From CAZKJL01 sp964611095 (lineage in GTDB: Bacteria > Patescibacteriota > Gracilibacteria > Peribacterales > Peribacteraceae): DNA of 64,000 bases. Below, in pieces: positions 8,312 through 16,552 of this stretch. The stretch is from contig CAZSWJ010000002.1 of NCBI GenBank assembly GCA_964611095.1, positions 1 through 64,000 on the forward strand, written 5' to 3'. The notes under the pieces were generated by a model. It searched no databases. It was not told the origin of the DNA and worked only from the letters and a program-made list of their open reading frames with translations. Every line of letters begins with the position of its first letter. Positions within the stretch are counted from its first letter, which is position 1. Position numbers and translations under genes: made by a program.

Positions 8312-10380
8312 CAGATGTCGAGGTTTTTGACTCCCTTCGCGTGCGTCTGGATGAACTTCTTGCGGGGAGCGACGTCGGCACCCATCAGCGTGGAGAAGAT
8401 GAGGTCGGCGGCCTCGGCATCCTCCAGCGTGACGCGGAGCATCGTGCGGGTGGCCGGGTCCATCGTGGTGTCCCAGAGCTGTTCGGGGTTCATTTCACCG
8501 AGACCTTTGTAACGCTGGATGTTCACCTTCTTGGCTTTCTTCGGGGCTTCGGCGATCTTGGCACCCTTCTTTCCCTTGGTCTCTTTTTCGGGCTCGGCTT
8601 CGGCCACTTCGTCTTCACCCTCGGGAATGTCGGTTTCCGACTCTTCGAGCTGCTTGGCCTCGATGCCCCATTCTTTGAGGACCTTTTCTTTCTCGGCATC
8701 GGTGTACGCATAGCGGGACTCCTTGCCCATGCTGATTTTGTAGAGCGGAGACTGCGCGATGTAGAGGTGACCGCCTTCAATGAGTTCACGGAAGTAGCGG
8801 TAGTAGAGGGTGAGGATGAGCGTGCGGATGTGAGCGCCGTCGACGTCGGCGTCGGTCATGATGACGATGCGGGCGTAGCGAAGTTTGGTGATGTCCTTCA
8901 CCTCGCCGATACCCATGCCCATGGCGATGATGAGCGACTTCACCTCGTTGTTCGCGAGCATTTTGTCCAAACGAGCCTGTTCGACGTTCAGGATTTTTCC
9001 TTTGATCGGAAGAATGGCCTGGAACTCGCGGTTGCGTCCTTGCTTGGCGGAACCGCCGGCGGAGTCTCCCTCAACGATGAAGATTTCGCACTCGCTCGGG
9101 TCCTTGGAACTGCAGTCTGCGAGCTTGCCCGGAAGGGTCATACCTTCGAGCGCTCCTTTGCGGATCACGGCATCGCGGGCTGCGCGGGCCGCGAGGCGGG
9201 CGCGAGCGGCGAGCAAACACTTGCTCACGACCTCGCGGGCGTCGCCTGGGTGCTCCTCCATGTACTCGGCCAGCTTCTCGTTGATGGCGGTTTCCACGAA
9301 CGTCTTCATTTCGGCATTGCCGAGCTTGCTCTTGGTCTGACCTTCGAACTGCGGTTCCTTCAGACGAACGGAGATGACGGCGGCAAGACCTTCGCGAACG
9401 TCGTCGGCCGTGAGGTTCTCATCCTTCTCCTTGAGAATGGCTTCTTTTCGAGCGTAGGCGTTGATGGTGCGCGTGAGAGCGGCCTTGAAACCCGTGAGGT
9501 GCGTACCTCCTTCCGTCGTGTGGATGTTGTTGGCGAACGTGATGGTCTGCTCCTGGAATGCCTGGCTGTACTGGAGCGCGACTTCCACGAAACCTTCGGG
9601 GCCTTCCTTCTCGAACCAGATGACGTCACCGATCCCCTGCTGCGCGTGGTTGAGGTGGCGGACGTACGCGGCGACGCCTCCCTCGAAGTGGAAGCGGTAC
9701 AGACGCGGCAAGTTCTGGTCCTCCTCGGGGCGCTTCTCGCGCTCATCCATGACGGACACCGTGATACCGCGCGTGAGGTACGCCTGCTGACGGAAGTGTG
9801 CGAGCAGCGTGGAGAGGCTCATCGTGAGCGTGTCGAAAATTTCTTTGTCGGGCAGGAAGCGGATGAGCGTTCCGTGTTCCTTCTCCGTCTTACCGATGAC
9901 CTTCACGTCGGCCTTGGGCTTTCCGCGAACGTACTCTTGCATGTGAATCTTTCCGTCGCGGAACACCTCGGCGCGCATGTAGCTGGACAGCGCGTTCACG
10001 ACGGATGAACCCACGCCGTGCAGACCGCCGGACACTTTGTAACCGGAGTCATCGCCGCCGAATTTTCCACCGGCGTGAAGCACCGTAAGAACGGTTTCCA
10101 GAGCCGATTTCTTGGTCTTGGGGTGAATGTCGACCGGGATACCGCGACCGTTGTCTTCCACGCTCACGGATCCGTCGTCGTGCATCATGACGATGATGTG
10201 GTCGGCATGACCGGCCATCGCTTCATCGATGGAGTTGTCGACGATTTCGTAGACACAGTGATGCAAACCGCGCTGGTCGGTGGAACCGATGTACATACCG
10301 GGGCGCTTTCGCACCGGATCCAATCCTTCAAGAACTTGGATCTTTTCGGCTGTATATGCTTGTGATTTCTCGGGGGCCAT
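8311..10380 (-). CDS. gyrB: DNA gyrase subunit B
   Basis: ATPase subunit of DNA gyrase, which introduces negative supercoils with GyrA. From the preferred ATG at 10380 it has 689 residues. GHKL motifs are present: VYEIVDNSIDEA, DNGRGIPVDIH and GLHGVGSSVVNALS. The Toprim domain follows (EGDSAGGSAKQGRNREFQAI, then MTDADVDGAHIRTL). Near residues 570-610 lies a Lys/Glu-rich low-complexity insert (EPEKETKGKKGAK) before the terminal domain (QRYKGLGEMNPEQLWDTTM). An upstream in-frame ATG at 10470 would add 30 residues that look like untranslated leader. A TACACT box ends 10 nt before 10380. ParE is the close alternative. Confidence 0.95.
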   Translation of the reverse strand: MAPEKSQAYTAEKIQVLEGLDPVRKRPGMYIGSTDQRGLHHCVYEIVDNSIDEAMAGHADHIIVMMHDDGSVSVEDNGRGIPVDIHPKTKKSALETVLTVLHAGGKFGGDDSGYKVSGGLHGVGSSVVNALSSYMRAEVFRDGKIHMQEYVRGKPKADVKVIGKTEKEHGTLIRFLPDKEIFDTLTMSLSTLLAHFRQQAYLTRGITVSVMDEREKRPEEDQNLPRLYRFHFEGGVAAYVRHLNHAQQGIGDVIWFEKEGPEGFVEVALQYSQAFQEQTITFANNIHTTEGGTHLTGFKAALTRTINAYARKEAILKEKDENLTADDVREGLAAVISVRLKEPQFEGQTKSKLGNAEMKTFVETAINEKLAEYMEEHPGDAREVVSKCLLAARARLAARAARDAVIRKGALEGMTLPGKLADCSSKDPSECEIFIVEGDSAGGSAKQGRNREFQAILPIKGKILNVEQARLDKMLANNEVKSLIIAMGMGIGEVKDITKLRYARIVIMTDADVDGAHIRTLILTLYYRYFRELIEGGHLYIAQSPLYKISMGKESRYAYTDAEKEKVLKEWGIEAKQLEESETDIPEGEDEVAEAEPEKETKGKKGAKIAEAPKKAKKVNIQRYKGLGEMNPEQLWDTTMDPATRTMLRVTLEDAEAADLIFSTLMGADVAPRKKFIQTHAKGVKNLDI

Positions 10381-10390
10381 AGTCCTCGGC

Positions 10391-10396
10391 AGTGTA
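10391..10396 (-). promoter_or_regulatory. Probable -10 box of gyrB
   Basis: TACACT on the minus strand, 10 nt before ATG 10380, with no Shine-Dalgarno. A perfect TATAAT on the same strand (10491-10496) lies farther upstream and could be a second promoter. Confidence 0.4.
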
Positions 10397-10487
10397 GTGA
10401 TACGAGTGCCGGTAATCAATGCGATCGAACTGGCCGAATTTGGCTCGTGCAAGCCAAGAGTTTTTGACACAAATGACCTAATATTAC

Positions 10488-10515
10488 TTGATTATACTTG
10501 CGATTTCCGTATACT
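10488..10515 (+). promoter_or_regulatory. csrA promoter
   Basis: TTGATT (10488-10493), a 16-bp spacer and TATACT (10510-10515). The start would fall near 10522, giving a leader of about 78 nt to csrA, unlike the leaderless genes around it. Confidence 0.5.
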
Positions 10516-10599
10516 AAGGCCATGCCTCGACGGGAATGATTTCCGTGAGGATGCGGTTTCACCGCGTTGAGGCTCATGGCCAACCAAGGAGGAATTGCC

Positions 10600-10800
10600 A
10601 TGCTTGTTCTCAGTCGAAAGATTGGCGAAAAGATCGTGATCGATGAACACATCACGATCACCGTGCTCTCCATCAAGGGGAATACGGTGAAGCTGGGCAT
10701 CGAAGCCCCCAGCGAGATCGGCATTCGCCGGTCCGAACTGGTGGTTGAGATCGACCCAACCAATCCCGAAGACGAGAACGGGGCTTCCGAAGCGGCTTAG
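10600..10800 (+). CDS. csrA: Carbon storage regulator CsrA
   Basis: A 66-residue RNA-binding post-transcriptional regulator that normally dimerises and binds GGA in mRNA leaders. It begins MLVLSRKIGEKIVIDEHI and continues ITVLSIKGNTVKLGIEAPSEIGIRRSEL, the full five-strand CsrA fold including the RNA-contacting IRRSE region; an acidic tail follows (NPEDENGASEAA). ATG 10600 is set by a strong Shine-Dalgarno AAGGAGGA (10586-10593), one of the few in this window. That site contains two GGA motifs, and a small hairpin GCGGT-TTC-ACCGC lies at 10553-10565, so autoregulation is plausible. An upstream in-frame ATG at 10576 is unlikely. Confidence 0.95.
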   Translation: MLVLSRKIGEKIVIDEHITITVLSIKGNTVKLGIEAPSEIGIRRSELVVEIDPTNPEDENGASEAA

Positions 10801-10849
10801 TCGCTTCTGCAGCCCAAGGCCTTGTCGGCCCCGCCGATAAGCGCCGATC

Positions 10850-10887
10850 GCTGCAGAGACGGACCCCGTCCCTCTCTGCAGCTTTTT
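10850..10887 (+). terminator. Intrinsic terminator after csrA
   Basis: A 10-bp perfect stem GCTGCAGAGA (10850-10859) / TCTCTGCAGC (10873-10882), extended by GAC/GTC inside, followed by TTTTT. Confidence 0.85.
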
Positions 10888-10918
10888 ACTTCCGCTTGTT
10901 GCAGCGCTTCCCTTCCCC

Positions 10919-10924
10919 TACAAT
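10919..10924 (+). promoter_or_regulatory. Probable -10 box of greA
   Basis: TACAAT followed by 9 nt (CCCCCCGCT) and then the greA ATG; no Shine-Dalgarno. Confidence 0.5.
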
Positions 10925-10933
10925 CCCCCCGCT

Positions 10934-11452
10934 ATGACAACCTCCCAGACCTCCGGAACATTCACCGGCACCGAAGAAGTCCTCATCACGAAAGAAGGTT
11001 TGAAGAAGCTGAAAGATGAGCTCGATTTCCTCAAGACCGTCAAGCGCGGTGAAATTGCAACGCGTCTCAAGGAAGCCATTTCCTACGGAGACCTTTCCGA
11101 GAACGCCGAGTACGAAGAAGCAAAGAACGAACAGGCATTCGTGGAAGGCCGCATCTTGGAACTTGAGAAGCAGGTGAAGAACGCCAAGCTCATCACCGAG
11201 CACGGCGTCACGAAGGCCGTGAAGGGCAAGGTCATCGACATCGGTTCCGTGGTCACCGTCCGCAACAAGACGGATGACGACGAGCCCGAGACGTACACGA
11301 TCGTCGGAAGCATGGAAGCAGACCCGGTGGAGCACAAGATCAGCAACGAATCCCCCATCGGAAAAGCTCTGCTCGGACGTGAAAAGGGCGACATCATCGA
11401 TGTCATCGCTCCGGCCGGAAAGTTCAAGTACGAGATTCAGAAGGTCGTCTAA
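10934..11452 (+). CDS. greA: Transcription elongation factor GreA
   Basis: A 172-residue factor that rescues backtracked RNA polymerase by stimulating transcript cleavage. An N-terminal coiled coil (residues about 20-90) carries the acidic tip motif GDLSENAEYEEAK. The C-terminal FKBP-like domain contains SPIGKALLGREKGDIIDVIAP. About 13 extra residues precede the usual start (LITKEGLKKLKDEL). Transcription probably begins at the TACAAT box just upstream, independent of csrA because of the intervening terminator. Confidence 0.96.
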   Translation: MTTSQTSGTFTGTEEVLITKEGLKKLKDELDFLKTVKRGEIATRLKEAISYGDLSENAEYEEAKNEQAFVEGRILELEKQVKNAKLITEHGVTKAVKGKVIDIGSVVTVRNKTDDDEPETYTIVGSMEADPVEHKISNESPIGKALLGREKGDIIDVIAPAGKFKYEIQKVV

Positions 11453-11460
11453 AAAAAGCG

Positions 11461-11629
11461 GTGAGCGAGTAGCGGTTAGCACATGCGCTTCGCGCAGTAC
11501 TGCCGTCCAAGCCTTTCGCTGCGCACTGAAAGTGCTGACTCAAGAGCTTGGAGCGGTTAGCGAGTAGCTTCGCTTGCTGATATATTATTTGTGTCGATCT
11601 ACCCGCTACCCGCCAGCCGCTACACGCTT
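11461..11629. repeat. GCGGGTAGCGG-family repeat cluster, intergenic
   Basis: Between greA and the next gene lie GAGCGAGTAGCGGTTAGC (11463-11480), a second copy in the same direction (11551-11570) and an inverted block ACCCGCTACCCGCCAGCCGC (11601-11620). These are relatives of the repeats at 27838, 39669, 48187 and 52309. The block abuts the start of the downstream gene. Confidence 0.75.
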
Positions 11630-11632
11630 CTC

Positions 11633-12019
11633 ATGGCCGACCAAGCTCAACCTCCCGCATCGGGTCTGCAGATTCCCGCCGACACGCAGACGAAGTTCGC
11701 CGCGATCATCGAACTCATCAAGGGATCGGAAAGCATGAACGATGAAGAGCGTCAGTACTGGATCAACATTTTGCCGATCATGACGCCGGAACAGATGAAA
11801 AATCTGGAAGACATTTTATCGAGCGAAAAGAAGCAGCTCGCCGCCATCGACGCCAAGTACTCCAAGGAAATGGCTCAGGTGAGCGATGCCGCGGGACTCG
11901 CCGCCACGGAGCAGAAGATGAAGAGCAAGAAGAAGGAACGCCAGAAAATGGAGACCGAAGCCGCCGAGCACGAACAAGCCAAAGAGAGCGAGCTCCTCGC
12001 GCAGATTCAGTCACTGTAG
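11633..12019 (+). CDS. Hypothetical coiled-coil protein
   Basis: A 128-residue soluble protein. After a Pro/Ala-rich start (MADQAQPPASG), residues about 22-55 are helical (FAAIIELIKGSESMNDEERQ). From about residue 60 to the end it is a continuous highly charged helix, Lys/Glu/Ala/Gln-rich (EQKMKSKKKERQKMETEAAE), probably a coiled coil. ATG 11633 is chosen over a GTG at 11591, because the longer frame would translate the repeat directly upstream. No family is recognised. It ends 1 bp before the convergent holA. Confidence 0.65.
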   Translation: MADQAQPPASGLQIPADTQTKFAAIIELIKGSESMNDEERQYWINILPIMTPEQMKNLEDILSSEKKQLAAIDAKYSKEMAQVSDAAGLAATEQKMKSKKKERQKMETEAAEHEQAKESELLAQIQSL

Positions 12020-12020
12020 G

Positions 12021-12992
12021 TCAGGCCGCGTTGCCGCAGAGCAAGATGGTCCGTTCCGTGAGGGCGATGAGTTCGTTCTGACGTTCGGCCGAGTAGTGAT
12101 GACCGCCCGTCTTGAGCGCCAGGTCGGCATCGGTGGTCCATGCGACGAGTTTTTCGATGCGCTTTTTATCGAGTGAGCGAGCGAGCGGCAGAATGCCGCG
12201 TACCGAGAGGAAGTGCATGCCGAACGCCGCCGAGATGGAACGTTCATCCCTGAGCCCCGCATCGAGACCGGACCACACGAGCACGACGTTCTTCACCATG
12301 TTGAGGAGCACGACCCAGAGACCGTACGCATCTTCGCCGCGCTCCAAGCGACCGTGGAGGAACGCGAGCGCACCTTCGATGTTCTTGCCGCCGATGAGAT
12401 CGGTGAGGCGCCACACGACCTGTTCGCCCGAGGGTACGGCCATGGCTTCCACGTGCGCGGGCAAGATTTCTCCTCCCGAAGCGAAGAGTGCAAGCTTCTT
12501 GAGCTCGCCCTCCAGCATCCATTGATCGGAACCGACGATCTCGAAGAGCAGGGAGAGAGCATTCTCGCTGATGGTGGCTTTTTCGGCGGCGACGATTCCC
12601 TTGGCCCACGTCTTGAGGTCTTTCGGCGAAAGGAGTGCGAAGTCTTTCACCTCCGCGAGCTCGAGCACGACCTTGGTGACGCCGAGACGTTTGTCCAAAC
12701 TCGGTTCCACGATGGCGGTGATGACGTCCGGGTGGATGCCTTCGACGAACGTCTTGAAATCGTCTTTGTCGATCCTGGGCAGACCCTCGATGAGCACGAG
12801 GCGCTTCTCGGCAATGAACGGCATGATGGCGACTGCGTCGAGCAGGCCCGAGAGCGTGGCGTCCTTGCCGCGGATCACGAGCAGGTTCTCGGCGCCGTGC
12901 TTCTTGCAAAAGCCCTGTTTCCAACGAATGACCTCCCGCGTGAGTGCGTAGTCGTTCTCGCCGGTGAAGAGGTGCAGGACCGCCTCGGCCAT
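12021..12992 (-). CDS. holA: DNA polymerase III delta subunit
   Basis: A 323-residue clamp-loader subunit that opens the beta clamp during replication. It has the HolA layout: an N-terminal AAA+-like domain beginning LHLFTGENDYALTREVIRW, a central LIEGLPRIDKDDFKTFVEG, the conserved GSDQWMLEGELKKLALFA, then VWRLTDLIGGKNIEGALAFL and a C-terminal helical collar. As usual for delta, no functional Walker A motif is present. It starts at ATG 12992, 8 nt after a TAGCAT box. Divergent from the dockerin-like gene. Confidence 0.88.
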   Translation of the reverse strand: MAEAVLHLFTGENDYALTREVIRWKQGFCKKHGAENLLVIRGKDATLSGLLDAVAIMPFIAEKRLVLIEGLPRIDKDDFKTFVEGIHPDVITAIVEPSLDKRLGVTKVVLELAEVKDFALLSPKDLKTWAKGIVAAEKATISENALSLLFEIVGSDQWMLEGELKKLALFASGGEILPAHVEAMAVPSGEQVVWRLTDLIGGKNIEGALAFLHGRLERGEDAYGLWVVLLNMVKNVVLVWSGLDAGLRDERSISAAFGMHFLSVRGILPLARSLDKKRIEKLVAWTTDADLALKTGGHHYSAERQNELIALTERTILLCGNAA

Positions 12993-13000
12993 AGGAAAGC

Positions 13001-13006
13001 ATGCTA
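13001..13006 (-). promoter_or_regulatory. Probable -10 box of holA
   Basis: TAGCAT on the minus strand, 8 nt before the holA ATG; no Shine-Dalgarno. Confidence 0.4.
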
Positions 13007-13122
13007 CCGAACGTTTTTGGCCATTGCGAAGCCAAATGAAGAGAAATCCGAAGATATGTAATCACATACTGTCTATGAATTACGTCAATGGCTCTGGCGT
13101 GGAGTAAAACCGTGTTTTACGG

Positions 13123-13128
13123 TATAAT
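13123..13128 (+). promoter_or_regulatory. -10 box of the dockerin-like gene
   Basis: A perfect TATAAT, 8 nt before ATG 13137. It overlaps the end of a small inverted repeat (ACCGT-GTTTT-ACGGT) that could bind a regulator. Confidence 0.55.
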
Positions 13129-13136
13129 GAAGGGAA

Positions 13137-13490
13137 ATGAAAAAGTCCTATTCGTTCTTCGGCCGACGTTCGCTTCGCACGATTGCCATCGTCGTCGGAA
13201 GCATGAGCTTGGCTTTTGCCGTCGGCATTCAAACTGCCGGCGACGTGAAACCCGTCGTCAGCCCCATCCATGCGGGTGGCGCGGCCTTGGACGGCGACCT
13301 CAACGGCAACGGCATGCTGGACATCGGTGATGCGCGCGCAGCGATGGAAATCGCCAACGGCTACCGTTCACCCACGCCCGATGAATTGGCATCGGACCCC
13401 AACCACGATTTGCAGATCAACGGAGACGACGTCCTCTCGATTTTGGATCGATTGGAGCGTGCTCCCCAAACGCCGCGCGTCGATCTGTAA
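13137..13490 (+). CDS. Secreted dockerin-like protein
   Basis: A 117-residue exported protein. Residues 1-35 form a signal peptide (MKKSYSFFGRRSLRT, then a hydrophobic core). Two Ca-binding dockerin-type segments follow: DLNGNGMLDIGDARAAMEIA at about 53-72 and DPNHDLQINGDDVLSILDRL at about 87-106. Each has Asp/Asn at the loop positions and an F-helix. The protein is almost nothing but a dockerin, so it may plug directly into the cohesin-like domain encoded 27 bp downstream. The transcript appears leaderless from the TATAAT at 13123. Known dockerins bind cohesins; pairing here is inferred. Confidence 0.8.
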   Translation: MKKSYSFFGRRSLRTIAIVVGSMSLAFAVGIQTAGDVKPVVSPIHAGGAALDGDLNGNGMLDIGDARAAMEIANGYRSPTPDELASDPNHDLQINGDDVLSILDRLERAPQTPRVDL

Positions 13491-13517
13491 ACGAAGAACC
13501 CACACACATATCCACCA

Positions 13518-14807
13518 ATGTCACCGATTCTCCGCAGAACCTCGGCAACGCTTGCGCTCGTCCTTCTCGGACTGAGCAACGTTTCCGTCGTTTCCGCTCA
13601 AGATGCGGGTGAAATGCTCGTGCTCATGCCTCACTGCGCGGAAGAGGACCGCACCAAGTGCGGTGAATTCCCTCCGATGAACGGCGACACGCTCAAGACG
13701 AACAAAATGGCGGCAGGCGACATCTTGGACGTGGACGTCGTCGTCCGCGGTCCGCGCTTTGCCGATGTCCGCACCGTTCGCGCATGGCTCTCGTACGACC
13801 CCGCCGTGCTCGAAGTACGCAGCGTGGAACTGACGAGCGCGCTTCCTTCCCCGCTCCCGGGTGAACAGGCGGCCGACACCGCTTCGAAATACGTGAAGAT
13901 CGGAGGTTCCACCTCCACCGGACTCGGTGCCGACAACGTTGCCGTGGCCCGCGTGACGTTCCGCGTCATCGCAACCACTGCGGATACCACCATTGGATTC
14001 CATGACTTTCAGACCAGCGGAAACGGTCATACGGCCGTCAACGCCGAGCGCACGGCCGGAGACGACGGTGCCGGAACGTTCCCCGCTCCTCCGTGCATCG
14101 ACGTCCTCGTCGGATGCCGCGGCAGCACCACGCCGCTCCTCCTCGCCGAGCCGGGCAAACTGCACGTCACTCTCGCCGAGATTCAAGGCGGCGGAACCAC
14201 GGCGGTCGCCGCGGAAACGAGTTCGATGTCCTCGAGCACGGCAACGAGCACCGGAAACCCGCTCATGCAGATGACCTCGAGCAGCACGTCGTCCCAGACA
14301 TCGGTCGGTGCCGTCTCCTCGTTCACGCTCCTGCAGGTGCAGGATGTGCGCGTGACGTCGCGTGACACCATGATCTTCCTCGGCTGGCAGGGACTCAAAA
14401 GCTCGCAGCTCGCGGGATACAACGTGTACTACGGAACGGTGAGCGGCCGCTACATTCAGCGTCGCAGCGTCCCCGCAACGGCCACGAGCCTCGTGCTGCG
14501 TGACCTGGAGCCGGGCACCACGTACTACTTGGCGCTCCGCGCCGTGAACACCCAGGAACAGGAAAGTGCCTTCAGCCAGGAAGTCTCCGTCACGGTCGGT
14601 CAGCCGGAAACGGCCACCGCTCCGCTCACGGGCAACATCTCGGATGTCACTGCTCCCGCCAACCCCACGACGAGCCGTGGCGACACGGCGATTCGCGGTG
14701 AAACCGGCATCGGAAGCACGCTCCTCACCTTCGTCCTCGCATCCGCCGTTCTCGGCACCGTCTTCGCCTTCAAGCGACAGATGAACCTCACGACCCATGC
14801 TTCCTGA
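13518..14807 (+). CDS. Membrane-anchored cohesin-like/fibronectin III protein
   Basis: A 429-residue surface protein. It has a signal peptide at 1-27 (ending VSAQ) and then a cohesin-like beta-sandwich at about 70-170: GDILDVDVVV, VRAWLSYDPAVLEVRSVEL and NVAVARVTFRVIA match the cohesin strand pattern. A Ser/Thr linker follows at about 230-265, then a fibronectin type III domain at about 272-365 (WQGLKSSQLAGYNVYYG, LEPGTTYYLALRAVN), and a C-terminal membrane helix (LLTFVLASAVLGTVFAF) with a short basic tail. It lies between the dockerin-like and cupredoxin-like genes and overlaps the latter by 11 bp, indicating one operon. Confidence 0.8.
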   Translation: MSPILRRTSATLALVLLGLSNVSVVSAQDAGEMLVLMPHCAEEDRTKCGEFPPMNGDTLKTNKMAAGDILDVDVVVRGPRFADVRTVRAWLSYDPAVLEVRSVELTSALPSPLPGEQAADTASKYVKIGGSTSTGLGADNVAVARVTFRVIATTADTTIGFHDFQTSGNGHTAVNAERTAGDDGAGTFPAPPCIDVLVGCRGSTTPLLLAEPGKLHVTLAEIQGGGTTAVAAETSSMSSSTATSTGNPLMQMTSSSTSSQTSVGAVSSFTLLQVQDVRVTSRDTMIFLGWQGLKSSQLAGYNVYYGTVSGRYIQRRSVPATATSLVLRDLEPGTTYYLALRAVNTQEQESAFSQEVSVTVGQPETATAPLTGNISDVTAPANPTTSRGDTAIRGETGIGSTLLTFVLASAVLGTVFAFKRQMNLTTHAS

Positions 14808-15846
14808 CGAATCCATCAACGGCTGGCACTCCACGGACGACGAAGTCCCGGTGCCCGTTCGTACGTCGGCCCCCGCTCCCAAGAAAGAAGTGCCGATCAC
14901 GCAGATCAATGAATCCCCCGTGCAGCACGTCGCTCCTCCGCACGTGACGCTCAAGCACGCCGTCGTGGAAGCACCGGACCCCAAGAGCATGCGCCTCGCC
15001 GCCGCTCTCGGCATGAGCATCGTGCTCGGAGCCGCCGCATTCTACTTCGGCGTCGGCAGTCTCCGCGGAGATCTCACGGGTACGGATTCAACAACGACCG
15101 TGACGATCACGGCGGAAGGAACCTTCTCCCCCGCAACGCTCACGGTACACCCGGGTGACACCGTCACCATCGAAAACAAGAACGCCGATCCGCAAGTCCT
15201 GAAGCCAAAAAACAACCGCACGCTCTTCCCCGTGCAAGTCATCTTCCAGGACCCGTACACCTTCAGCGTCGCAGCCGACGCCGTCGGTCCGTACATCTAC
15301 ATTTCGGAAACGTTGCCCGAGGAACTCACGCTCACCTTCAATGTGGAGGCGGGAGCCGTCGCCACATCCTCGTCCGTCGCGTCCACGGATTCCGATTTCG
15401 ACATTCCCCTGCCGTTCGCCGAACAGACCTTGCCCGTCGCCAAGCCGACGGCATCGTCCTCATCGTCCGTCGCGGTCGCCATACAAACGTCCTCGTCGTC
15501 CTCATCGTCTTCCGTCTCGAGCGCTCCCGCAGCCACGGTTCATTCCGGCGAAACGGCGACGATCGACCTGGGCGGCGCGAAGTCCTCGAGCAGCCAAGCC
15601 GCGATGGGTGGCGGAAACATTCCGACGAATCCGTATACCGTGAAGGACGGACTCGCCAAGCAGCAACAGAACCTCATCGCCAAGCAAACGAAACAGGAGA
15701 CGCTCCACAGCGGTGCTCCGCTTCTGCAGAAAAAGACCCACACGCCGAAGCGCGTGACCGAGACGGGTCCCGAGGGCGCGCTCCTGCTCCTCATTCCCGC
15801 ACTGCTCGGCGTCACATTCGTGTATCGCAAAATCGCCGTCGCCTAA
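14797..15846 (+). CDS. Membrane protein with cupredoxin-like domain and poly-Ser linker
   Basis: A 349-residue protein. Residues 1-66 are Pro-rich and probably cytoplasmic. A membrane helix spans about 68-88 (LAAALGMSIVLGAAAFYFGV). A cupredoxin-like beta domain follows at about 98-185 (TVTITAEGTFSPATLTVHPG, DTVTIENKNADPQVL). I see no clear His/Cys/Met copper-ligand set, so metal binding is doubtful. Poly-Ser stretches run from about 190 to 265, and a second hydrophobic helix lies at the end (GALLLLIPALLGVTFVY). It overlaps the cohesin-like gene by 11 bp and ends the operon at a terminator. Confidence 0.7.
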   Translation: MLPDESINGWHSTDDEVPVPVRTSAPAPKKEVPITQINESPVQHVAPPHVTLKHAVVEAPDPKSMRLAAALGMSIVLGAAAFYFGVGSLRGDLTGTDSTTTVTITAEGTFSPATLTVHPGDTVTIENKNADPQVLKPKNNRTLFPVQVIFQDPYTFSVAADAVGPYIYISETLPEELTLTFNVEAGAVATSSSVASTDSDFDIPLPFAEQTLPVAKPTASSSSSVAVAIQTSSSSSSSSVSSAPAATVHSGETATIDLGGAKSSSSQAAMGGGNIPTNPYTVKDGLAKQQQNLIAKQTKQETLHSGAPLLQKKTHTPKRVTETGPEGALLLLIPALLGVTFVYRKIAVA

Positions 15847-15850
15847 ACAA

Positions 15851-15884
15851 AAAAGGGCGGCCTTTTGAGCGCGCCCTTCTTTTG
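15851..15884. terminator. Bidirectional intrinsic terminator
   Basis: AAGGGCG (15853-15859) pairs with CGCCCTT (15872-15878). An A-run lies on the left and CTTTT on the right, so it can end both the surface operon (+) and the convergent gene (-). Confidence 0.8.
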
Positions 15885-15896
15885 AATATCGAACGA

Positions 15897-16454
15897 TTAC
15901 AGACCTGCGTCCATGCCCTCACCCGAGGAATCGGCACCCGTCTGACCGCAGGCCTTCGCATCGGCGCGGAAGGTTTGCCATGCGGTTTTTTTGGTGGCCT
16001 TCATACCCTGGGACGCCTTCTTCCAGGTTCCCTGGAATGCGGTCCACGCGGCCTTGATGGCATTGTTGCGAGCGTTTTTGTCGGTGAGTGCCCAGGCCGC
16101 CTTGATGGCATCCTTGCGTGTCTGGAGCGCAGCCTTCACGGAAGCCGTGTACGTATCCACTCCCGCGATGATGGCGGTGTCGCGCTTTTCGACGGCGGCT
16201 TGCATGCACGCACTGTCAACGACGACACCCTTCTTGCTCTTGTCTTCCTTCTTTCGTCCATCTTCAGACTTTCGAGAAGAGGAAGACGACGAAACCGAAG
16301 ACGATGAGACAGAGGAAGAGGATGAAGATGAGGACGATGAAATCGAGGAGGAGGAAGACGACGATGAGTCATCGGAGCCTGACTCGGCGAATGCCGGCAT
16401 GGCAACGGACATGGTGAGCGCGGCAGCGATGCCGGAGGCAAGAAGCTTCTTCAT
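15897..16454 (-). CDS. Secreted poly-serine protein with helical repeats
   Basis: A 185-residue exported protein from ATG 16454, chosen because it begins a clean signal peptide (MKKLLASGIAAALTMSVAMP, cleavage after AFA). A run of more than 30 mostly Ser residues follows (about 26-62), then a basic stretch (RKSEDGRKKEDKSKKG). The C-terminal half is helical with aromatic repeats (AIKAAWALTDKNARNNAIKA, AAWTAFQGTWKKA) and two Cys (about residues 78 and 173) that could form a disulfide. The family is unknown; similar Ser-linker secreted proteins recur in this window. An in-frame ATG at 16556 would add a non-signal extension. Confidence 0.7.
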   Translation of the reverse strand: MKKLLASGIAAALTMSVAMPAFAESGSDDSSSSSSSSISSSSSSSSSSVSSSSVSSSSSSRKSEDGRKKEDKSKKGVVVDSACMQAAVEKRDTAIIAGVDTYTASVKAALQTRKDAIKAAWALTDKNARNNAIKAAWTAFQGTWKKASQGMKATKKTAWQTFRADAKACGQTGADSSGEGMDAGL

Positions 16455-16552
16455 GTGAATGATGTGGAAAGTGAAATAAATATGATGGCTACGACGCTGC
16501 AGTATACACTTCGTTACGGTTTCGACATTGACAGAAATCCGTTCTATTTCAT

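Noticed and set aside
10464..10498. TTGACA (10464) with TATACT (10493) as the csrA promoter
   Set aside because: The spacer of 23 bp is too long; TTGATT-N16-TATACT at 10488-10515 is better placed.
16280..16380. GAGGAAGAGGACGA-like simple repeat as a possible regulatory satellite
   Set aside because: It is the coding sequence of a poly-serine linker read from the other strand.
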